The translations under genes were made by a program, and so were the position numbers. Shown here piece after piece: positions 52,366 through 61,674 of a DNA stretch of 62,203 bases. The stretch comes from an uncultured Paracoccaceae bacterium (GTDB lineage: Bacteria; Pseudomonadota; Alphaproteobacteria; Rhodobacterales; Rhodobacteraceae). The stretch lies in the NCBI GenBank assembly GCA_947489705.1, contig CANLEQ010000022.1:1-62203 (forward strand), given 5' to 3'. The notes beneath the pieces were generated by a model. The model worked only from the letters and a program-made list of their open reading frames with translations. It had not been told where the DNA came from and did not search any database. The first letter of the stretch is position 1; every line of letters starts with the position of its first letter.

Positions 52366-52373
52366 TTTGCAAA
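52366..52373. promoter_or_regulatory. TTTGCAAA site in the divergent promoter region
   Basis: Within the short AT-rich region (about 52310-52490) that separates the amidohydrolase operon (-) from the glutathionyl reductase gene (+). The same core occurs upstream of the FAD-TAXI-TRAP operon at 41817-41824. Confidence 0.35.
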
Positions 52374-52492
52374 CCTTTTTAAGATCTTCGTGTTTACCCG
52401 TCAGAAGCGATATTTCCCTGTGGAAAATGGGAGAGAACAGGCGCATTATTCAGTAAAATCGCCAAGAACGGCTGTTCATTAAGGGGAAAGCT

Positions 52493-53464
52493 TTGGGAAT
52501 CTTGATCGAGGGGCGCTGGTTCGGCGGCGACGACCGGCAGATCGGCGCGCAGGGCTGGGAACCGCGCCAAGAGAAAATCCGGCGCAAGATCGAACCCTCT
52601 CCGACCGATCGCGGCCTGCCCGCCGAGGCGGGACGCTATCATCTGATCGAGTGCCCGGGCTGCCCGCTCAGCCACAGGGTGACGATGGCATTACGGATGA
52701 AGCGTCTTGATGGCGTGATCTCGACCGCGCGGGTCCGCCCCGTCATGGGGCCAAACGGGCGCGAATTCGATCTCGGCCCCGGGCAGGCGGCCGATCCGAC
52801 CATCGGCGCGCGGTACCTCTACGAGGCGTATCTCGCCACCGATCCGGAGTATTCCGGCCGTGCCTCGACCCCCGTGCTCTGGGACAAGACGGAACGCAGG
52901 ATCGTCTCGAACGCCTATTCCGAGATCTTCGGCATGGTGAACGGCGCCTTCGAAGAGTTCACCGATATCGGGATCGATTTCCGTCCCGCCGAACATGCAC
53001 GGGACCTGTCGGAAACGATGACCTTTCTTGGCGAGAACCTGACGGGTGCGGTCTATCGATGCGGTTTCGCACGTGATCAGGACGTCTTCGACCGGTATGT
53101 CGGGCGCATCGCGAAGGCCGTCGCCGAACTGGAGCGCCGGCTCGGCGCGCGGCGCTTTCTGGTCGGCGATAGCATCACCGAAGCCGACCTGGGCCTTCTC
53201 GCCTGCCTGCTTCGTTTCGACGCGATCTATCTTCCGCTCTTCCGGTGCACGAGCGTCAGGATCGCGGACCAGCCAGCGCTGTGCCGCTACATCGACCGCC
53301 TCATGGCCCTGCCGGAGATTTCGCAAAGTTTCGATCTCGCGGCCTCGATGACGCATTACTACCGGTCGCACGCCCATCTCAATCCGACCGGCATCGTTCC
53401 CCCGGCGCCGCCGAAAGGCTGGTCGGCTGCGGCTGAATCCAATACCACCCTCGGCAGGCGATAA
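52493..53464 (+). CDS. Glutathionyl-hydroquinone reductase-like protein (YqjG/Xi-class GST)
   Basis: A 323-residue Xi-class GST. These enzymes remove glutathione from glutathionyl-hydroquinones using an active cysteine in a CPWAHR motif; here the site reads ECPGCPLSHRVTMAL, keeping Cys-Pro and His-Arg. Other family features are TPVLWDKTERRIVSNAYSEI (glutathione-binding Ser region) and the helical domain RFLVGDSITEADLGLLACLL with RFDAIYLPLF. TTG at 52493 is taken as the start because AAGGGGAAAGC precedes it. It is divergent from the amidohydrolase operon and followed by a LacI regulator gene. Confidence 0.82.
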   Translation: MGILIEGRWFGGDDRQIGAQGWEPRQEKIRRKIEPSPTDRGLPAEAGRYHLIECPGCPLSHRVTMALRMKRLDGVISTARVRPVMGPNGREFDLGPGQAADPTIGARYLYEAYLATDPEYSGRASTPVLWDKTERRIVSNAYSEIFGMVNGAFEEFTDIGIDFRPAEHARDLSETMTFLGENLTGAVYRCGFARDQDVFDRYVGRIAKAVAELERRLGARRFLVGDSITEADLGLLACLLRFDAIYLPLFRCTSVRIADQPALCRYIDRLMALPEISQSFDLAASMTHYYRSHAHLNPTGIVPPAPPKGWSAAAESNTTLGRR

Positions 53465-53499
53465 TTCAGGACCCAATGCACCCCTACGGAGACCAGGCG

Positions 53500-54576
53500 A
53501 TGAGCGAAACCTACGCGAACGGGGCCGGCCGCCGGCGCGCATCGTCCGCGGACGTGGCCGCGCTGGCGGGCGTCTCCCGCGCGACCGTCTCGCGCTGCTT
53601 TACCGATGGCGCGTCGATCAAGCCCGAGACGCGCGATCGCATCCTCGCCGCGGCGCGCGACCTCGGCTACGAGCCGAACCTGCTCGCGCGCATGCTGAAC
53701 AAGCAGGAAAGCAACATCATCGCCGTGCTGACATCCGATTTCGCGAACCCGTTTCAGCCGGCGCTGATGGAGGCGCTGACCGGCCGGATGCGCGAGGAGG
53801 GCCTGACGCCGCTCCTGCTTAAAGGGCAATCGGCGACCGAATCCGCGGATGCGCTGATCCAGCTCGCCCTCTCCTATCGCGTCGCCGCGATCGTGGTGAC
53901 GGTCCTCAACGCGTCGCACCGCATGATCGCGCGCTGTTTCGAGGCGGACGTCCCGCTCATCTTTCTCAACCGCGTGGCCGAGGATACGCCCGCGATCTCG
54001 GTCTGCGTCAATTCCCGCAGTGGAGCGCATCGCATCGCCGAGGTCCTGGTCGAAGGCGGCACGACCCGGATCGGCATGATCTCGGGCAAGGCCGGTTCAT
54101 GGACAAATTCGATGCGCCGAGGCGGCTTTCGGCAACGGCTCGATGAGCTGGGATACGACGTGCTGACCTCGATCCAGGCCGATTTCTCCTATGAAGGGGG
54201 CCGCGTCGCGGCCTTGGAGATGATGGACGCCTATCCCCGGCTCAACGCGATCTATGCGTGCAACGACGCGATGGCGTTCGGCGCGATGGACGCCATCCGC
54301 TACGATCGCGGGCGGCGCGTGCCCGACGACATCGCCGTGATCGGCTTCGACGACGTGCCGGTCGCCGCGTGGGGCGCCTACCGGCTGACCACGATCCACC
54401 AGCCTGTCGCCCAGCTCGTGGAACAGACGATCCATATCCTCAAGAGGCCCGATCGTGGTCTTGCCCTCTCCGAACAGGCCTTTCTCCATGACGGGCATTT
54501 CGTCCAGCGCCTGACGACCAGCCCGGTCAAGCTCGGCGACGGCGACACCGACGAACGCGACCCGCCGCCCGCCTGA
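53500..54576 (+). CDS. LacI-family transcriptional regulator 1
   Basis: A 358-residue regulator. The N-terminal helix-turn-helix is SADVAALAGVSRATVSRCFT, followed by the hinge region PNLLARML and a periplasmic-binding-protein-like effector domain with AIYACNDAMAFGAMDAIR and IAVIGFDDVPVAAWGAYRLT. It is on the plus strand between two minus-strand catabolic operons, convergent with the SDR gene. It may regulate the 42-52 kb operon and the FAD-TAXI-TRAP operon, which share a TTTGCAAA core. GGAG lies about ten bases before ATG 53500; 53476 is an alternative start. Confidence 0.9.
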   Translation: MSETYANGAGRRRASSADVAALAGVSRATVSRCFTDGASIKPETRDRILAAARDLGYEPNLLARMLNKQESNIIAVLTSDFANPFQPALMEALTGRMREEGLTPLLLKGQSATESADALIQLALSYRVAAIVVTVLNASHRMIARCFEADVPLIFLNRVAEDTPAISVCVNSRSGAHRIAEVLVEGGTTRIGMISGKAGSWTNSMRRGGFRQRLDELGYDVLTSIQADFSYEGGRVAALEMMDAYPRLNAIYACNDAMAFGAMDAIRYDRGRRVPDDIAVIGFDDVPVAAWGAYRLTTIHQPVAQLVEQTIHILKRPDRGLALSEQAFLHDGHFVQRLTTSPVKLGDGDTDERDPPPA

Positions 54577-54581
54577 GCCCC

Positions 54582-55343
54582 CTATTCCGCGGTCCAGCCT
54601 CCGTCGACCATATGGGCGCTTCCGGTGACGAGCGCTGCGGCATCGGAGGCGAGATAGATCACGGCGCCCAGGATGTCCTCGATCGTGCCGACCCGTCCGA
54701 GCTTGATCTTGCTTTCGAGCCAGGCGCGTTTGTCGGGATCGGCGAAGGTCGCCTCGGTCAGGGCGGTGCGGATGAAGGTCGGGCAGACCGTGTTCACGCG
54801 GATCCCGGCCGGCCCCCATTCGATCGCCATCGCCTTCACCATCCCTTCGAGCCCGTGCTTGCTCGCGCAATAGACGGCGCGGTCGATGCCGCCGACATGG
54901 CCCATCTGGCTGGAGATGTGGACGATCGATCCGGGCTTGCCTGCCGCGATCAGTGCCCTGGCCGCATGGCCCGACAGGAAATAGGCCGCCCGCAGGTTCA
55001 CCCCCATCACTGCGTCGAAATCCGCCGGATCGGTGTCGATCGCGGCGCTGTGACGGCCGGTTCCGGCGGCGTTGACCACCACGTCATATGCGCCGTCGTC
55101 GAAGAGCGCGGGCAGCGCGTCGAGATCCGCGATGTCGGCGGGCCGGGCATCGGCCGTGAATCCCGCCGCGCGCAACTCCGCCACGAGATCCTCGAGCGGC
55201 TCGGCGCGCCGGGCGACGCAGGTCACCTGCGCCCCGGCCTCCGCCAGCGCCGCGGCGCATCCGCGCCCGATCCCCGACGAGGCGCCGGTGACGAGCGCGC
55301 GGCGCCCGTCGAGCCGGAAGGATGGCGTGCGCGGAAGGCTCAT
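54582..55343 (-). CDS. Short-chain dehydrogenase/reductase
   Basis: A 253-residue classical SDR: cofactor motif [11 protein letters not shown] (19-29), NAAG, catalytic Ser in HISSQMG and Tyr-x3-Lys in YCASKHG, and a C-terminal [13 protein letters not shown]. It interconverts an alcohol and a ketone with NAD(P)H. Its start overlaps the stop of the HDH-family gene (ATGA) and it ends the LacI2-controlled operon, so it probably oxidises a secondary hydroxyl or epimerises the substrate before or after the HDH-family step. Confidence 0.92.
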   Translation of the reverse strand: MSLPRTPSFRLDGRRALVTGASSGIGRGCAAALAEAGAQVTCVARRAEPLEDLVAELRAAGFTADARPADIADLDALPALFDDGAYDVVVNAAGTGRHSAAIDTDPADFDAVMGVNLRAAYFLSGHAARALIAAGKPGSIVHISSQMGHVGGIDRAVYCASKHGLEGMVKAMAIEWGPAGIRVNTVCPTFIRTALTEATFADPDKRAWLESKIKLGRVGTIEDILGAVIYLASDAAALVTGSAHMVDGGWTAE

Positions 55344-56668
55344 TCCGCGGCCTTCGTGGCCGGGGCCGCTTCGCCGTAGGGTACGTTCGCGCCACCGTAA
55401 CGTCGGACGCGCAGGTTGCATTGCTCGGCATGGCCCACGAACCCTTCTAGCATGCAGAGCCGCGATCCCACGGCACCGATCCGCGCGGCGGCGTCGTCGG
55501 TCGTGACCTTCTGATAGCTGTGGGTCTTGAGGAACTTGCCGACCCAGAGCCCGCCGGTATAGCGGCCGGCCTTCATCGTCGGCAGCGTGTGATTGGTGCC
55601 GATCACCTTGTCGCCGTTGGCCACGTTGGTGCGCGGCCCGAGGAACAGCGCGCCGTAGCTGGTCATGTGGTCGAGGAACCAGTCGTCGCGGTCGGTCATG
55701 ACCTGAACGTGTTCGGAAGCGATGTCGTCGGCGACCTCGAGCATCTCGTCGTAGCTGTCGCAGAGGATAACCTCGCCGTAATCCTCCCAGCTTTTGGCGG
55801 CCGTGTCGGCGGTGGGCAGGATCTTCAGCAGGCGGTCGATCTCGGAAAGGGTCTCCTCGGCCAGCTTGCGCGAATTGGTGACCAGGACGGCGGGCGAATT
55901 GTAGCCGTGTTCCGCCTGGCCCAGCAGGTCGGTCGCGCACATCTCGGCATCGACCGTCTCGTCGGCGATGACCATCGTCTCGGTCGGCCCCGCGAAGAGG
56001 TCGATCCCCACCCGCCCGAAAAGCTGCCGCTTGGCCTCGGCCACGAAGGCGTTGCCGGGCCCGACGAGCATGTGGACGGGCTCCATCGTCTCGGTCCCGA
56101 TCGCCATGGCGCCCACGGCCTGGATGCCGCCCAGCACGTGGATCTCGTGCGCGCCGCCGAAATGCATGGCGGCGATGACGCCCGCATTGGGTTCGCCCTT
56201 GAAAGGCGGCGTGCAGGCGACGATGCGGGGCACGCCCGCCACCGCGGCCGTCACGACCGACATGTGGGCCGAGGCGACCATCGGGAACTTGCCGCCCGGC
56301 ACGTAGCACCCGACCGATTGCACGGGGATGTTCTTGTGGCCGAGGATCACGCCCGGCAGGGGCTCGACCTCGATATCGGTCATCGAGGCCCTCTGGGCCT
56401 CGGCGAAGGCGCGGACCTGGGCCTGTGCGAAGCGGATATCCTCGATCTCCTGGGCCGAGAGCGTGGCGATCAGCGCGTCGATCTCGTCCTGGCTCAGGCG
56501 AAAGCTCTCGGGGGTGTAATCGTCGAACTTCTTCGACAGATCGCGCACGGCCGCATCGCCGCGCGCCTCGATATCGGCGAGCGTGTCCTCCACGATCCGC
56601 CGTGTCTTCGCGTCGTCGGCGACACGCTCTTCCGCAGATCGTCCTCGTTTCAGATGGTCTATGCTCAC
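55340..56668 (-). CDS. Histidinol-dehydrogenase-family enzyme, catabolic paralogue 2 (HpsN-like)
   Basis: A 442-residue HisD-family dehydrogenase. Zinc and catalytic residues: Gln251 and His254 (GQAEHG), Glu319-His320 (SEHVQV), Asp353 ([10 protein letters not shown]) and His413 (VGHAEQ). Its sequence style ([50 protein letters not shown]) is closer to sulfopropanediol dehydrogenase HpsN than to biosynthetic HisD. HpsN converts 2,3-dihydroxypropane-1-sulfonate to sulfolactate. GTG at 56668 is the start, with AAAGG upstream. The operon contains a TAXI-TRAP importer, aldolase and SDR but no suyAB or slcD-like genes, so the true substrate may be a non-sulfonated polyol acid. Confidence 0.88.
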   Translation of the reverse strand: MSIDHLKRGRSAEERVADDAKTRRIVEDTLADIEARGDAAVRDLSKKFDDYTPESFRLSQDEIDALIATLSAQEIEDIRFAQAQVRAFAEAQRASMTDIEVEPLPGVILGHKNIPVQSVGCYVPGGKFPMVASAHMSVVTAAVAGVPRIVACTPPFKGEPNAGVIAAMHFGGAHEIHVLGGIQAVGAMAIGTETMEPVHMLVGPGNAFVAEAKRQLFGRVGIDLFAGPTETMVIADETVDAEMCATDLLGQAEHGYNSPAVLVTNSRKLAEETLSEIDRLLKILPTADTAAKSWEDYGEVILCDSYDEMLEVADDIASEHVQVMTDRDDWFLDHMTSYGALFLGPRTNVANGDKVIGTNHTLPTMKAGRYTGGLWVGKFLKTHSYQKVTTDDAAARIGAVGSRLCMLEGFVGHAEQCNLRVRRYGGANVPYGEAAPATKAAE

Positions 56669-56696
56669 GGGGAATGTCCTTTCGTTGTGTAGCGTT

Positions 56697-57446
56697 CTAA
56701 GTCAGGCCGAGCGCGTCCCGCCATTCCGTGGCGGGCGCTCCGCGCAAGAGCGCCGTGTGGTCCGAGCCCACGACGATGAACCGCGCGCCCGTCGCGCGAT
56801 GTGCCGCGAGGTCTTCGTGCGGCGCGCAGTAGAGGCCGGTCGCGGTGCCCGAATGGCCCAGGACCCGCGCGGTGATCCCGGCGATCTCGGGGTCGAAGAA
56901 ATCGTCCTTGTCGAACCCGACGGCCAGATCAGCGCGCCCAACGAAAAGACCGTCGACGCCCGGAACCCCGGCGATGGCCGCGAAGTTCTCGGCCCCCTCG
57001 GGGTCCTCGATCTGGCAGATCAGGGCGACCTCGTTCCGGGCATTGTCGAGATGATCCTTCAGGGGCCGCTTTCCGTAGCGCGCCGCGCGGGTCGTTCCGG
57101 CGAACCCGCGCCCGCCGGCGCCGAAGGCCATGCGCCGCACGATCCGCCCAGCCTGGGCCGCATCGTTCACATGCGGGACCAGCAGCCCGGCCGCACCGCT
57201 ATCCATCGCCTGCAGGATTGTATCGGGGCTGTCGTTGGGGATGCGCACGATCATATCGAGCCCGAGCGCCCGTCCGGTCAGGATCGCACCGTCGATCTCG
57301 GCCCGTCCGAAGGGGGCGTGCTCGGCGTCGATGACGAGCGTGTCGAAGCCGCATTGCGCGAGCATCTCGACCATGATCGGATGCGGGGTCTTGAGGAAAG
57401 TCGCGAGAACGACCTCTCCGGCCTGGAGCTTCTGGCGGAATGTCAT
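56697..57446 (-). CDS. HpaI/HpcH-family aldolase
   Basis: A 249-residue class II aldolase cleaving 4-hydroxy-2-oxoacids to pyruvate and an aldehyde. Catalytic histidine in [10 protein letters not shown], pyruvate-binding arginine in [11 protein letters not shown], and metal ligands in [10 protein letters not shown] and [15 protein letters not shown]. The start overlaps the TRAP permease stop (ATGA). Together with the downstream HDH-family enzyme and SDR it suggests oxidation of an imported polyhydroxy compound to a keto-deoxy acid that is then split. Confidence 0.92.
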   Translation of the reverse strand: MTFRQKLQAGEVVLATFLKTPHPIMVEMLAQCGFDTLVIDAEHAPFGRAEIDGAILTGRALGLDMIVRIPNDSPDTILQAMDSGAAGLLVPHVNDAAQAGRIVRRMAFGAGGRGFAGTTRAARYGKRPLKDHLDNARNEVALICQIEDPEGAENFAAIAGVPGVDGLFVGRADLAVGFDKDDFFDPEIAGITARVLGHSGTATGLYCAPHEDLAAHRATGARFIVVGSDHTALLRGAPATEWRDALGLT

Positions 57447-59350
57447 GGATGCACCTCCTTGGTGTTGGTCGGCTCGCCGCGATCGGCAGTCCGGGAATTG
57501 ACCCAGAGCAATCCGCACAGGATCGCGAGAGCGGCAAGCGTGGCGGTCCAGGGCGTCAGCAGGGCGAGCCCGGCCGGCACCGCCCAGATCGGGACCAGGA
57601 ACGACCGGCCCCAGAGCGGCGCGAACCCCAGCAGATGCGCCACCGACACCGCGAAGACCGCGCCCGAGATCAGCGCGCGGGCAACCGCCTCGGGCCCGCC
57701 CACGCCCAGCATGCCGGGATAGGCGAGAAAGAGCATCGGCAGCACGTAGGCCGTCGCGCCGAGGCGCAGCGACTGCACCGCCACCTTCATCCACGGCGCC
57801 TGCGCGATCGCCGCCGCGACGAAGACCCCGAGGCAGACCGGCGGCGTCATCACCGAAAGTGCCGCGTAGTAGAGCACGAACATGTGGACGACAAGCGGCT
57901 CGATCCCCTGCTGGATCAGAGCGGGCGCGAAGACCGCCGCGACCATCACATAGGCGGCCGAGGTGGGCAGCCCCATCCCCGCGATCAGGCACACGATCGC
58001 CATGAGCGCGGCGATCAGCGCCACGTTGCCCTGCCCGACCGACAGCACCGCCGAACTGATGGCCACCCCGAGCCCGGTGAGGTTCAGAAGCCCCACGAAG
58101 ACCTGGGCGCCGACGAGCAGGATGCCGACGATGACGATGCCGCGGCCCCCTTCCTCGAGGGAGCGGACGACGATGCGCAGGATCCCGCGTGGATCCTCCC
58201 CCGCCCAGGCCCGGGCGAGGATCACCGCGACGATCATCGCGATCATCGCGTAGCATGCGGTAAGCTCGACCGAATTTCCGTTGAGAATGCCGAAGATCAA
58301 TCCACCGAGCCCCGCCACGATCGGCGCGATCCGCGCGACGGAAAGCGCGTCGTGCCAGTCGGGAAGCTCCGACGTATCGACCGGCGTGAAGCCACGGCGC
58401 CGCGCGATCACGTGCACGGTCGTGTAGACGCCGAGATAGAACAGCAATGCTGGAACGGCCCCCGCGATCGCGATGGCCCAGTAGTTGATCCCGACCAGCT
58501 CGGCCATGACGAAGGCGGCGGTGCCCATGATCGGCGGCGCGAGCTGTCCGCCCGTCGAGGCGACCGTCTCGACCGCGGCGGCGTAGCTCGCCGGGTATTT
58601 GAGGCGCTTCATCAGCGGGATCGTGAAATTGCCGGTCGTCGCGACATTGGCGACGGTCGATCCGTTGATCGCGCCGAAGAACCCCGATGCGAGCGTCGCG
58701 ATCTTGGCAGCACCACCCGGCCGCGACCCGCCCAGCCGCGCGGACAGCTCGTAGAAGGTCTCGCCTGCCCCGCTATGGAGCAGAATCGCCCCGAAGAGCA
58801 CGAAGGCGGCCAGCGTCGTCGAGGCGACATTGACGAGCATCCCCCAGAGCCCGCGATCCGACAGGAACACGATCTCGGTGATGTAGGCGGCGTCGAAGCC
58901 CCGATGCCCGAAGCTGCCGGGAATGAGATTGCCGAAGAACGCGTAGGCCACCGACAGCGCGACGATCACCGGAAAGACCAGGTTCGAGGTACGGCGCGAC
59001 AATTCCAGGATGGCAACGAGGGTGCCGAAACCCATGACCATGTCCCAGGGGGTGGCCCAGGGCAGATCCGTCATGATCGTCTCGAAATTGACGATGATAT
59101 AGGTGACCGAGACGGTGACGATCCCGACGATGGCCGCGTCGATGACGATCCCGAGGGGCCTCAGGCGCGTGCCGTCCCAGAGCGGATACATCAGAACGCC
59201 GAGTGTCGTAATCATCAGGACGAAAAGCCCGCGCTGGATCAGCGATTCGAACGGCCCGGTGAACGAGGTGTAGAAGATGAACAATCCCAGAATCACTGCC
59301 AGAACTGAAATCGCGCGGGCCCGGATCGGGGCGGCTGTGGACAGGGGCAT
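57443..59350 (-). CDS. Fused DctQ-DctM TRAP permease (TAXI type), second system
   Basis: A 635-residue permease with about 16 helices, homologous to that at 37268-39247. Conserved hairpins: GGAAKIATLASGFFGAINGS, VATTGNFTIPLMKRL and ASTGGQLAPPIMGTAAFVMA, and later IAGMGLPTSAAYVMVAAVFA. It takes up the ligand of the TAXI receptor encoded 103 bases upstream. It overlaps the aldolase gene, tying transport to metabolism. Confidence 0.93.
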   Translation of the reverse strand: MPLSTAAPIRARAISVLAVILGLFIFYTSFTGPFESLIQRGLFVLMITTLGVLMYPLWDGTRLRPLGIVIDAAIVGIVTVSVTYIIVNFETIMTDLPWATPWDMVMGFGTLVAILELSRRTSNLVFPVIVALSVAYAFFGNLIPGSFGHRGFDAAYITEIVFLSDRGLWGMLVNVASTTLAAFVLFGAILLHSGAGETFYELSARLGGSRPGGAAKIATLASGFFGAINGSTVANVATTGNFTIPLMKRLKYPASYAAAVETVASTGGQLAPPIMGTAAFVMAELVGINYWAIAIAGAVPALLFYLGVYTTVHVIARRRGFTPVDTSELPDWHDALSVARIAPIVAGLGGLIFGILNGNSVELTACYAMIAMIVAVILARAWAGEDPRGILRIVVRSLEEGGRGIVIVGILLVGAQVFVGLLNLTGLGVAISSAVLSVGQGNVALIAALMAIVCLIAGMGLPTSAAYVMVAAVFAPALIQQGIEPLVVHMFVLYYAALSVMTPPVCLGVFVAAAIAQAPWMKVAVQSLRLGATAYVLPMLFLAYPGMLGVGGPEAVARALISGAVFAVSVAHLLGFAPLWGRSFLVPIWAVPAGLALLTPWTATLAALAILCGLLWVNSRTADRGEPTNTKEVHP

Positions 59351-59453
59351 GGGTCTGGTCCGGATATGACACGGGATGGCAGAGAAATGGGCCCGCAGGC
59401 CCGCATGGCGGGACGCCAGTGCGGCGATCGGAGCCGCACCGGCGTCCGGATAC

Positions 59454-60419
59454 TCACTTCAGCCGGTCGGGCACCTCGTAGCCCGCTTCCTCGTAATAGC
59501 GGACCGCGCCGGGATGGAGCGGGCTCGTCGCGTAGTCGAGCGTCAGCTGCGCCAGATCCTCGCCCTCGAGCGTCGGGAAGGCAGCGGCCTGCTTGTCCAC
59601 GTTCTCGACCGCGGCCTTGGTGAGATCGTAGGCGGTCTGATCGTCCATGCCGGGACGGGCCGAAACGCCGATCATGAAGCCCCATGTCTTGTAGGGGCCG
59701 CTGTCTTCCATGTCGCCGCCCGGCATCTCGACGATCGAGAGTTCCGGAAGCTCGGCCTGGATCTGCGCGACCTCCTCCTCGCTCAGTCCCACGACATGCA
59801 GCGGGGTGAAGGCGGCGATATCGGTGGTCAGCGCGTCGAACCGCGTACCGACCGCCGATTTGACGAACCCCTCGGAGCGGTCGTCCTTGATCGCATTGGC
59901 AAGTTCGCCGTTGGTTCCGCGCACCCATTCCGGCGTGATTCCGAAGAGCGCGAACACGTCTTCCGACGTGGCCTCGGTCGAGGATCCGCGCATGCCCGGC
60001 CCCATCGTCACGCCGTCGAGATCGCTGAGCGACACGTAATCCCCGTCGCGCTGCATCACCACGTTCTGCGGCGCCAGCGAATAGGCCCAGAGCAACTTCG
60101 ATTCGATCGGCCGGTCGGAAAATTCCTTCATGCCGTTATAGGCGTGGTAAAGCGTCGAGGTCGTGATCAGCCCGATATCGAGCTGTTCACGCGCCATCCG
60201 CTTGAGGTTGTCGACCGTCGCTCCGGTCTCGACGACGCTGGCCTGATACTTGTCGGGATAGGTCTCGTTGACCAGCCCCGCGAGGGCCGCGAAATAGGCG
60301 TAATGCGCGCTTTGAGAATTGGTGGCACCGAAGGCGAGGCGGTCCTGCGCCCCCGCGCCCTGAGCCCCGAATGCGAGCGCCGCGAAGGCGGTCGCGCCGA
60401 GAATGGCCTTGAATGACAT
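59454..60419 (-). CDS. TAXI-family TRAP binding protein, second system
   Basis: A 321-residue receptor with a signal peptide ending near AQGAGAQD. It has the TAXI pattern GATNSQSAHYAYFAALAGLV, VETGATVDNLKRMAREQLDI and GPGMRGSSTEATSEDVFALF, but lacks the TGTPTGTW-type opening of the other TAXI protein, so the ligands are probably different. GGGAGG lies before the ATG. A 19-bp near-palindrome 21-39 bases upstream is the likely LacI operator. Confidence 0.9.
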   Translation of the reverse strand: MSFKAILGATAFAALAFGAQGAGAQDRLAFGATNSQSAHYAYFAALAGLVNETYPDKYQASVVETGATVDNLKRMAREQLDIGLITTSTLYHAYNGMKEFSDRPIESKLLWAYSLAPQNVVMQRDGDYVSLSDLDGVTMGPGMRGSSTEATSEDVFALFGITPEWVRGTNGELANAIKDDRSEGFVKSAVGTRFDALTTDIAAFTPLHVVGLSEEEVAQIQAELPELSIVEMPGGDMEDSGPYKTWGFMIGVSARPGMDDQTAYDLTKAAVENVDKQAAAFPTLEGEDLAQLTLDYATSPLHPGAVRYYEEAGYEVPDRLK

Positions 60420-60439
60420 GATTTCCTCCCGAATTTCTC

Positions 60440-60458
60440 CCTAGGAGAATCTCTTAGG
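60440..60458. promoter_or_regulatory. Probable LacI operator upstream of the TAXI-TRAP-HDH operon
   Basis: CCTAGGAGAATCTCTTAGG is a 19-bp palindrome with a central A and one mismatched pair, between the LacI2 gene and the TAXI gene. A related half-site, ATTCTCTAAG, occurs at 61514-61523 upstream of the LacI2 gene, consistent with autoregulation. Confidence 0.65.
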
Positions 60459-60506
60459 TCCGGTGCCGTCGCGCGGGCAACAATTTCGAGAGCCGGTGAA
60501 ATTATT

Positions 60507-61499
60507 TCAGCACGACGATCGCCGGATCTTCATCTCGCCCGGCAGGATGCGGATCTTGCCCCGGATGTCGTCCTCGTCGAAGATCATCTTGACGGCTTCG
60601 CCCAGCATCCGGCGCGCCGGTTGGCGGATCGTGGTCAGGTCGTAGCTTTCCCATCCCGCCATCGGAATGTCGTCGAAGCCGACGATGGCCACGTCGTCGG
60701 GCACCCGGATGCCGAGATGCCGCGACATGTCGATCGCCGCCAGCGCCATCACGTCGTTGCAGCAAAAGAGCGCATCGATGCGGGGTCGCATCGTCAAAAG
60801 GTCCCGGCTCGCCTCGAGCGCGGCATCGTATTCGAAGAGCCCCATCGCCTCGCCCGACAGCGCCATCCCGGCCTCGCCCAGGGCATCCGCAAATCCCCGG
60901 GAGCGTTCCAGATGGGTGGAGGTATCGGGACGTCCGCCGAGAAAGGCGAACCGCACGCGGCCCCGTTCGAGCAGGTGCTGCGCCACCATCCGCGCGCCGC
61001 CGTAATTGTCGCAACAGACCGCACTCGATTGCCGGTCGGCCTGAACGCGGTTGTAATGGATCACCCGGATCTGTGCCTCGCGGCAATGCCGCGCGAGCCG
61101 CGACGACATCGTGGCCGACGCGATGATCGCGCCGTCGACCCGGTAATCGAGCACCTGCTCCATCACGTCGTCGACCTGCAACCCCTGCGGGATCGAGTGG
61201 AACAGCATGCGGATGCTGCGCGCATGGAGGATCTGCGACAGGTATTGCACGGTGGCGGGATAGAACGGGTTCGCCATATCCCCCATGACCAGAGCGACCG
61301 AGCGGTGCGAGAAACCGTCCGAGAACCGCGCGGCGGGCCCACTATAGCCGAGCTCCTTGGCCACGGCGAGGATCTTGCTGCGCTTTTCGGCCGCGATGGG
61401 CGCGGAGGGGCGAAACGCCCGCGACACTGCCGAGACCGAGAAACCGGTCCGCTCGGCGATCGTCCTGGCGGTAACCTTCGTCAAACCCTGCCTGCGCAT
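60507..61499 (-). CDS. LacI-family transcriptional regulator 2
   Basis: A 330-residue regulator. The HTH is TARTIAERTGFSVSAVSRAF followed by the hinge near KELGYSGPAARF. The effector domain contains ALVMGDMANPFYPATVQYLS, ALFCCNDVMALAAIDMSR and VAIVGFDDIPMAGWESYDLT. It is transcribed in the same direction as, and just ahead of, the TAXI-TRAP-aldolase-HDH-SDR operon, with an operator-like palindrome between. ATG 61499 is chosen because a related half-site lies just upstream at 61514-61523; an in-frame ATG at 61529 would cover it. Confidence 0.92.
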   Translation of the reverse strand: MRRQGLTKVTARTIAERTGFSVSAVSRAFRPSAPIAAEKRSKILAVAKELGYSGPAARFSDGFSHRSVALVMGDMANPFYPATVQYLSQILHARSIRMLFHSIPQGLQVDDVMEQVLDYRVDGAIIASATMSSRLARHCREAQIRVIHYNRVQADRQSSAVCCDNYGGARMVAQHLLERGRVRFAFLGGRPDTSTHLERSRGFADALGEAGMALSGEAMGLFEYDAALEASRDLLTMRPRIDALFCCNDVMALAAIDMSRHLGIRVPDDVAIVGFDDIPMAGWESYDLTTIRQPARRMLGEAVKMIFDEDDIRGKIRILPGEMKIRRSSC

Positions 61500-61674
61500 A
61501 TGTATCGAACGGCATTCTCTAAGTCTCATCCATTTTCCGCGCCGTGAACAGCCCCCTCGACCTTTCGGATGAACCGCCGGCCCTTGAACGGATCGCGCTA
61601 CATGACATGATCCTTCCTTCCCGCCGGCGCGAAAGATCATCCTCGCCGATCGGTTGCTAAAGCGACGATCGCAG

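Noticed and set aside
60495-60509. GTGAAA-TTA-TTTCAG, similar to the dyad at 41860
   Set aside because: One arm is imperfect and it overlaps the 3' end of the LacI2 gene, so a regulatory role is unlikely.
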